Of a DNA stretch of 35,091 bases, positions 31,618 through 35,091 are shown piece by piece. Position numbers and translations under genes: made by a program. The notes beneath the pieces were generated by a model. It saw nothing but the letters and a program-made list of their open reading frames with translations. It did not search any database and was not told the origin of the DNA. Source of the DNA: Planctomycetota bacterium (lineage in GTDB: Bacteria; Planctomycetota; PLA2; JAEUHO01); assembly GCA_029259775.1 (NCBI GenBank), contig JAJDEN010000017.1, positions 1 through 35,091 on the forward strand, in the 5' to 3' direction. How positions within the stretch are numbered: the first letter of the stretch is position 1; each line of letters starts with the position of its first letter.

Positions 31618-32201
31618 CGATTGCGACTCTCGCGCACACACCTCGGTTCGCTAGTACCCCGTACTGCCGCAGCACCGAGTGTGGGACTGGTTCTCATTGC
31701 CGACCACGTTGTCTACACGCCGGCTCATAGCCGTTCGTGGGGGGGCTTGCCTCCAAGGCCACCGTGCGGCTTCACGTGGTTGTAGTGCTCGGGCGCGGCC
31801 GCTGCGGTTGGGCTTCACGTACGCCCCCTGGCGCAGCATCGTCCTGACGTGTCCCCGAATCTAGTGCCAGTTCAACTGAGAGCTTCTTCTCGTGTTCTCG
31901 CGCTCGATCCAGGTTTCAGAAATGACAATCAGCTCCTGAAGCGGAGTGGAGAATCAGCGGCGCCTCCAAGACCAGCCAGTGAGGGCGCGACACTTGGCCA
32001 TTAGCGACACTGACCTCTAGAAAGCCACGAGTGCACGCGATCAGCCGCCACTCAGGCGTTGCTTCCGCACTGGAGCCTTCACAGCGACCTCCAGCGCCTA
32101 CCTGCCTGGAGGATGTCGTGCGGCCGACAGGCGTCGCGGCCCGTGAGTCCAAGAGACTCGAAGAGTTCGCCGAGACGACTTCTGGCAGTGACCGCAGTTG
32201 G
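31618..32201. other. No intact gene; decayed sequence
   Basis: A 584-base stretch between the kinase gene and a leftward exported protein. It contains a transposase C-terminal remnant (31725-31790). A weakly protein-like leftward frame (31916-32152, with LIACTRGFLEVSVANGQVSR) has no start site support. I see no RNA gene. Confidence 0.5.
31725..31790 (-). pseudogene. Transposase C-terminal remnant
   Basis: The minus-strand frame ending at TGA 31725-31727 reads EHYNHVKPHGGLGGKPPHER, which is the end of an integrase-core (rve) transposase: HYN-x-x-R/K-PH-x-x-L-x-x-x-x-P. Upstream it loses the frame. It is a decayed 3' end of an IS. Confidence 0.6.
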
Positions 32202-32642
32202 TTACGGAATGATCAGCGTCTTCTGCTGCGTCCAGGTCTGCGTCCCCAGTGCGTCGTAGGAGTAGAACACGGCGCGAATCGTGTCGCCCGAGGAGAAGAA
32301 GGCGAGCGGCTGGGCGACCGTGATGGAAGTGTTTGTCGCGTCTTGGAAACCGTCACCCGTGAGCCGCCGAAGTTCGGCGCTCCCGGACGGCGTCGTAACG
32401 TACACCTCGCAGTAGACCCTGGCGTCCGTGGTGACTGTGCTTGTCACGGTACCGACGATTGAGCTGAGACTATGCCCGCCACCCGACGTGTCGTAGTGGC
32501 GGAGTTGGATGGCCAAGTTCGACATTCGGGTGCCCGTGGCCTCGGCCCGCTTCAGGCTGCCCACTCCAACGATCACAGCGAAGGCCACAGCGGCCATGCA
32601 GCATGCGAGGGCGATGTCCCTCTGGGTGCGGATCTTGTTCAT
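32202..32642 (-). CDS. Exported protein of unknown function
   Basis: A 146-residue protein. Its N-terminus (MNKIRTQRDIALACCMAAVA, FAVIVGVGSL) is a signal or anchor. The mature part is beta-rich: MSNLAIQLRHYDTSGGGHSL, VYCEVYVTTP, SITVAQPLAFFSSGDTIRAV, ending FYSYDALGTQTWTQQKTLII. ATG 32642 has GGGAAGGGGA upstream. It lies 25 bp downstream of another leftward secreted-protein gene, so the two are probably an operon. The family was not recognised. Confidence 0.65.
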   Translation of the reverse strand: MNKIRTQRDIALACCMAAVAFAVIVGVGSLKRAEATGTRMSNLAIQLRHYDTSGGGHSLSSIVGTVTSTVTTDARVYCEVYVTTPSGSAELRRLTGDGFQDATNTSITVAQPLAFFSSGDTIRAVFYSYDALGTQTWTQQKTLIIP

Positions 32643-32667
32643 CGTGTGTTCCCCTTCCCACGGTTCA

Positions 32668-33048
32668 CTACTGGCAGTCCGAGCAATCGTCCAAGTCCTG
32701 CACAAGTGTCGATGGGATCATCTCGTGCGGCCCGCACGCTGGCGTGCTGCCATCGGAGCCGAAGAGTGCGACGGCCGTCGTTCCAGGAACACCTTCCACG
32801 GATGCCCTGATGCTCTTTCCAGTTCCCGCGCTCCCGGACGCTGTGGCCCACGGCGTGCCCGCCGTTTCCACCGTTGCCGCAACGGACTGTCCGGCGCGGC
32901 TTGCTGTGAAGAGGATCCGGTAGCCGGGGCCTTCGCCTGAGCACTTGCACATGCTGCCCGCTGGCAGTGGCGTGCACGCGCCGGCATACGCCTGTCCTCC
33001 AATGCCCAGCGCCAAGATCAGCAGCGCTCCCACACAAAACGTGCGCAT
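32668..33048 (-). CDS. Secreted cysteine-containing protein of unknown function
   Basis: A 126-residue protein with a signal peptide (MRTFCVGALLILALGIGGQA-YAGA). The mature part is small and has cysteines in pairs (GACTPLPAGSMCKCSG near the start, DLDDCSDCQ at the end), suggesting disulphides. Between them are beta strands and Gly/Ser/Thr-rich loops. ATG 33048 has GGAGG 6 nt upstream; a TTG one codon earlier is less likely. It is first in a leftward pair with the gene at 32202-32642. Confidence 0.65.
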   Translation of the reverse strand: MRTFCVGALLILALGIGGQAYAGACTPLPAGSMCKCSGEGPGYRILFTASRAGQSVAATVETAGTPWATASGSAGTGKSIRASVEGVPGTTAVALFGSDGSTPACGPHEMIPSTLVQDLDDCSDCQ

Positions 33049-33100
33049 CAAGTTCCTCCTCCCAAGCGTCTCCCACGCGCGCTTGAGGGAAGCTTAGCGA

Positions 33101-33118
33101 TTGACCGCGCTTGGTCAA
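33101..33118. promoter_or_regulatory. Inverted repeat upstream of the secreted-protein pair
   Basis: TTGACC-GCGCTT-GGTCAA is a perfect 6-bp inverted repeat 53 bp before the ATG at 33048. The position suits an operator, or a -35-type TTGACC box, for the leftward pair. Both readings are inference. Confidence 0.4.
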
Positions 33119-33317
33119 GAACTGATACGGCGAGGAGTGCTCCATACCGCGAAACACTGTCGAATTCGGCACAAAGGCGGCATGACAGCCAACCGGCGCG
33201 GTTCGCGCCCGCCGCCAAGCTTGGAGTTCAGGAAGTGTGAGCGTGGTCCCCAACGACACCATTCTCCGACCAGGACGGACAGTTATGGACGCAGGCCGTA
33301 GATGGATTCACTCGCTG

Positions 33318-33893
33318 CTAGCGGGCTGGAGCTTCTCGGCGATCCGCGCCGCGTTCGAGCCTGTGATTGAGGACTAGGGCGATGACAAGAAGCACCAGCG
33401 TGAAGCCGGTCTCGAAGTACTGGTACTGCGGTTGGTCGGTCATGAACAGCCACCATTCTTTGCTCGGAGGACTCGTGTAGTTCACCCAGTAGCTGAGAAG
33501 AACCAGTGCTACCGACACAATCTCAAGTGTCAACTTTCGGATCGAGGTCATGAACACCACGACGGGAACGTAGTAGTACAGACCTGCATACAGGCTGGCG
33601 CGGCTCCCCCCGGTGAGTGCGATCAGGAAGTGAAGGCACGCGACAGCACAGATCAAGCTGAGCGTGAGGCACCACCGCGGCCACGGCGTCCGCATGTCCA
33701 TGCACGCGGACGAAGAGAACACCAGACTGCCGACCGCGCAGGTGATCGCGAAGCCGAAGCGAATGTCCTGACCAGCGTCGTACTCGAGCCGAATCCAGTA
33801 CGTCAGGCCAAAGGTGAGGAGCAGGATCGGCAACTGGCCGCAGCGGAACAATGTCTGCACACGTTCCCGCAAGTCATCCACCGGCTCCGGCAC
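33318..33893 (-). CDS. Multi-pass membrane protein of unknown function
   Basis: A 191-residue protein with about six hydrophobic segments, among them LPILLLTFGLTYWIRL, FGFAITCAVGSLVFSSSAC, CLTLSLICAVACLHFLIAL, LYYYVPVVVFM, IVSVALVLLSYWVNY and FETGFTLVLLVIALVLNHRL. The segment before the last contains WWLFMTDQPQYQYFETG. The overall plan resembles the membrane sensor halves of histidine kinases or diguanylate cyclases, but no output domain follows; the frame ends normally after a basic tail. GTG 33893 has GAGGAA about 6 nt upstream; an ATG at 33959 would add 22 residues. Confidence 0.65.
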   Translation of the reverse strand: MPEPVDDLRERVQTLFRCGQLPILLLTFGLTYWIRLEYDAGQDIRFGFAITCAVGSLVFSSSACMDMRTPWPRWCLTLSLICAVACLHFLIALTGGSRASLYAGLYYYVPVVVFMTSIRKLTLEIVSVALVLLSYWVNYTSPPSKEWWLFMTDQPQYQYFETGFTLVLLVIALVLNHRLERGADRREAPAR

Positions 33894-34022
33894 GTCAGTT
33901 CCTCTCGTTCCCGCCACCCTTTGTTGCCAAGATATGATGAGTTTGTGGAATCGAGTCAAGAGGTATTGCCTGAATTGCCGTAGTGTGACAGACTTGAATT
34001 ACAGCCTGGGCGCTCTCTTGTG

Positions 34023-34040
34023 CGTACCCAGGTGGGTACG
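34023..34040. promoter_or_regulatory. Inverted repeat upstream of a small membrane protein gene
   Basis: CGTACCCA-GG-TGGGTACG is a perfect 8-bp inverted repeat with a 2-nt centre, ending 27 bp before ATG 34068. Its symmetry and position suit a repressor operator. Confidence 0.45.
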
Positions 34041-34067
34041 GGAGATCCGGGCGGATACGGGGGAACC

Positions 34068-34256
34068 ATGAAGAATGTGTACGTTCACGAAGTCATCGTG
34101 CTCGCCCTGTGCGTGTTGGCTCCAGCCTTCCTCATCCTTGCCCACTACCCTGCCTGGCAATGGGCTATCGCGCTCGCACTGGGGGCATGGGCGTGGTGGA
34201 TTCACCTCCGGGAGTGGCACCGTCGCCGCGCCGACGGCGCAAGACCACACGCGTGA
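34068..34256 (+). CDS. Small two-helix membrane protein
   Basis: A 62-residue protein with two hydrophobic helices (EVIVLALCVLAPAFLILAHY and WQWAIALALGAWAWWIHL) and a basic C-terminal tail (REWHRRRADGARPHA). The small hairpin plan is common in uncharacterised membrane proteins. ATG 34068 has GGGGGAA close upstream. The gene appears to stand alone. Confidence 0.6.
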   Translation: MKNVYVHEVIVLALCVLAPAFLILAHYPAWQWAIALALGAWAWWIHLREWHRRRADGARPHA

Positions 34257-34954
34257 CGTCGAGACCGAGACCGGTCGCGTCTCTTGGCGGCTTCAGACAA
34301 TCGATGTCAGGAGCCGCCCTTTTTTGCGCCGCTACCAAGTCGCAGGCAGCCATCCGCGAACTAGGACTTGGACCAGTCTCTACGCGGCGTCTTTCCGGGG
34401 CACGCGCATCACAGCGAGAGGTTGAGCTCGAACGCATGTCCCGCGTGACTTCGCGCCGCCTCGCTTCCATGCTCTCTTACTTGCCAAGAATGCAATAGGC
34501 CCCTCACGTTCCGAGTTCTGTCCCAGGAATGCTCACATCGCTCTAGGTACTTCATCCCGATGCACCTTGAGTTGAAAGGGATGCCGGCCTTCTCATCCCA
34601 TCTCACTAGACTCGGTGGGGTCGGTGTCTCACATCACATTGGCACGTAGGGTGGCCGAGGGGCAGCCTCTGCTGCGCCAGTCGCTCGCTCATTCTGCAGC
34701 GCTCTGCCCAGCCTTCGAGCAATGTCGCGCGTGCCTTCATTGCTTCAGTGCTGTAACTGACGGAGCTGTCTCGGGCCGTGCTGTGAGTACGACGAGAGCC
34801 GTCGCAAACAGCAGGAGCATGTCGCCTCTGGCGCGCCCCATCGGTGGCAACTGCGCTCAGGGATTAGCTGCCGCGCCGCAGCCGCAAGAGCGGGGCGACT
34901 CCCCCCCCACAAGTCGCCCCGCGGACCCATCAGCCTGGGCACGGCTTTTACCTA
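34257..34954. other. No recognised gene
   Basis: About 700 bases without a convincing gene. Short frames here are Arg/Ser-rich. A short leftward frame near 34785-34845 would encode a signal-like peptide of about 34 residues (LLLFATALVVLTA) that stops at once. A strong hairpin lies at 34890-34922. Confidence 0.5.
34890..34922. repeat. 11-bp inverted repeat near the IS end
   Basis: GCGGGGCGACT and its exact complement AGTCGCCCCGC are separated by an 11-nt loop with eight C. It could serve as a terminator next to the IS insertion, although no T run follows on either strand. Confidence 0.6.
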
Positions 34955-35091
34955 GGAGCCTGTCCCGGAATCCCGTAGATCTCGTTCTGCGCGATGTGGG
35001 GTCGAATTGCTAGGCTCGGGCATGAGCAAGCGATTCCGTTCGTGGGACGTGGAGCAGACGTGGCTGTTCCCGCCGTCGGTGTTGGATCTGG
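34955..35091 (+). mobile_element. Left end of an IS1182-like element, running off the window
   Basis: CTGTCCCGGAATCCCG near 34960 resembles an IS end, and a transposase start follows 62 bp later. The exact boundary is a guess, since the right end is outside the window. Confidence 0.5.
35022..35091 (+). CDS. IS1182-type transposase, N-terminus only
   Basis: 23 codons from ATG 35022: MSKRFRSWDVEQTWLFPPSV followed by LDL. The K/R-RFR-x-W-x-x-x-Q-x-x-L-x-PPSV pattern is the start of IS1182/IS5-type transposases, whose N-terminal domain continues with VPEGHL. It is cut by the window edge, not necessarily by damage. Confidence 0.75.
   Translation, partial: MSKRFRSWDVEQTWLFPPSVLDL

Noticed and set aside
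31916..32152. Leftward 78-codon frame
   Set aside because: Partly protein-like but without start support or a recognisable family; the area also holds transposase debris.
34785..34845. Short leftward signal-like peptide
   Set aside because: About 34 codons with no mature domain and no ribosome binding site; probably chance or decay.
1..35091. CRISPR array
   Set aside because: No set of regularly spaced identical repeats of 24-40 bp was seen; the GTCCG array is too short and degenerate.

Overview
The window is GC-rich bacterial DNA, most likely from a planctomycete (Planctomycetota). The support is an inference from gene content. There is an ECF sigma factor fused through a membrane helix to an extracytoplasmic beta-helix-like domain, and an ECF sigma gene divergent from a large Ser/Thr kinase with a C-terminal repeat domain. 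There are also many small exported proteins and lipoproteins, a PQQ-type propeller protein, and degraded insertion sequences. No ribosomal RNA or taxonomic marker is present, so the phylum call is moderate.

Layout. (1) 1-8.6 kb is one side of an integrative element or prophage. A leftward block carries an edge-truncated small protein, a DUF1937-like protein and a ParB-like/DNA methyltransferase fusion, joined by 4-bp stop/start overlaps. A rightward block carries a protein of unknown function, two small excisionase-like DNA-binding proteins, a primase/DUF3987 replication protein, small ORFs and a tyrosine recombinase. An array of about ten GTCCG-like motifs follows the recombinase. (2) 9.0-13.6 kb looks like element cargo or a defence islet. 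It holds a GHKL-type ATPase with a C-terminal PD-(D/E)XK-like motif, a DUF6236-like protein, a PIN-like nuclease, a 55-bp repeat upstream of both leftward genes, and a tRNA-Asp(GTC). (3) 13.8-17.9 kb holds ordinary chromosomal genes: UDP-glucose 6-dehydrogenase, a region-4-only sigma fragment beside an XRE regulator, a YegP-like protein, and a HEAT-repeat membrane protein with a small partner.

(4) 17.9-22.8 kb is a degraded region. An IS left end with a truncated transposase interrupts a Shedu-like (DUF4263) nuclease gene. That gene is divergent from a broken TrlF-type PHP-ATPase gene, which is cut off by the right end of an IS21-family element. A small conserved protein, a frameshifted lipoprotein, a second 111-bp copy of the same IS left end and a frameshifted winged-helix fragment follow. 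The two broken nuclease/ATPase genes share a 72-bp intergenic region and look like a lost anti-phage locus.

(5) 22.7-34.3 kb is a signalling and envelope region. It contains the sigma/beta-helix fusion divergent from an exported PQQ-propeller protein, a DinB-family protein, two small exported proteins, a small membrane protein, the ECF sigma/Ser-Thr kinase pair, two secreted proteins and two membrane proteins. (6) The last part is non-coding and ends with the start of an IS1182-like transposase that runs off the right edge.
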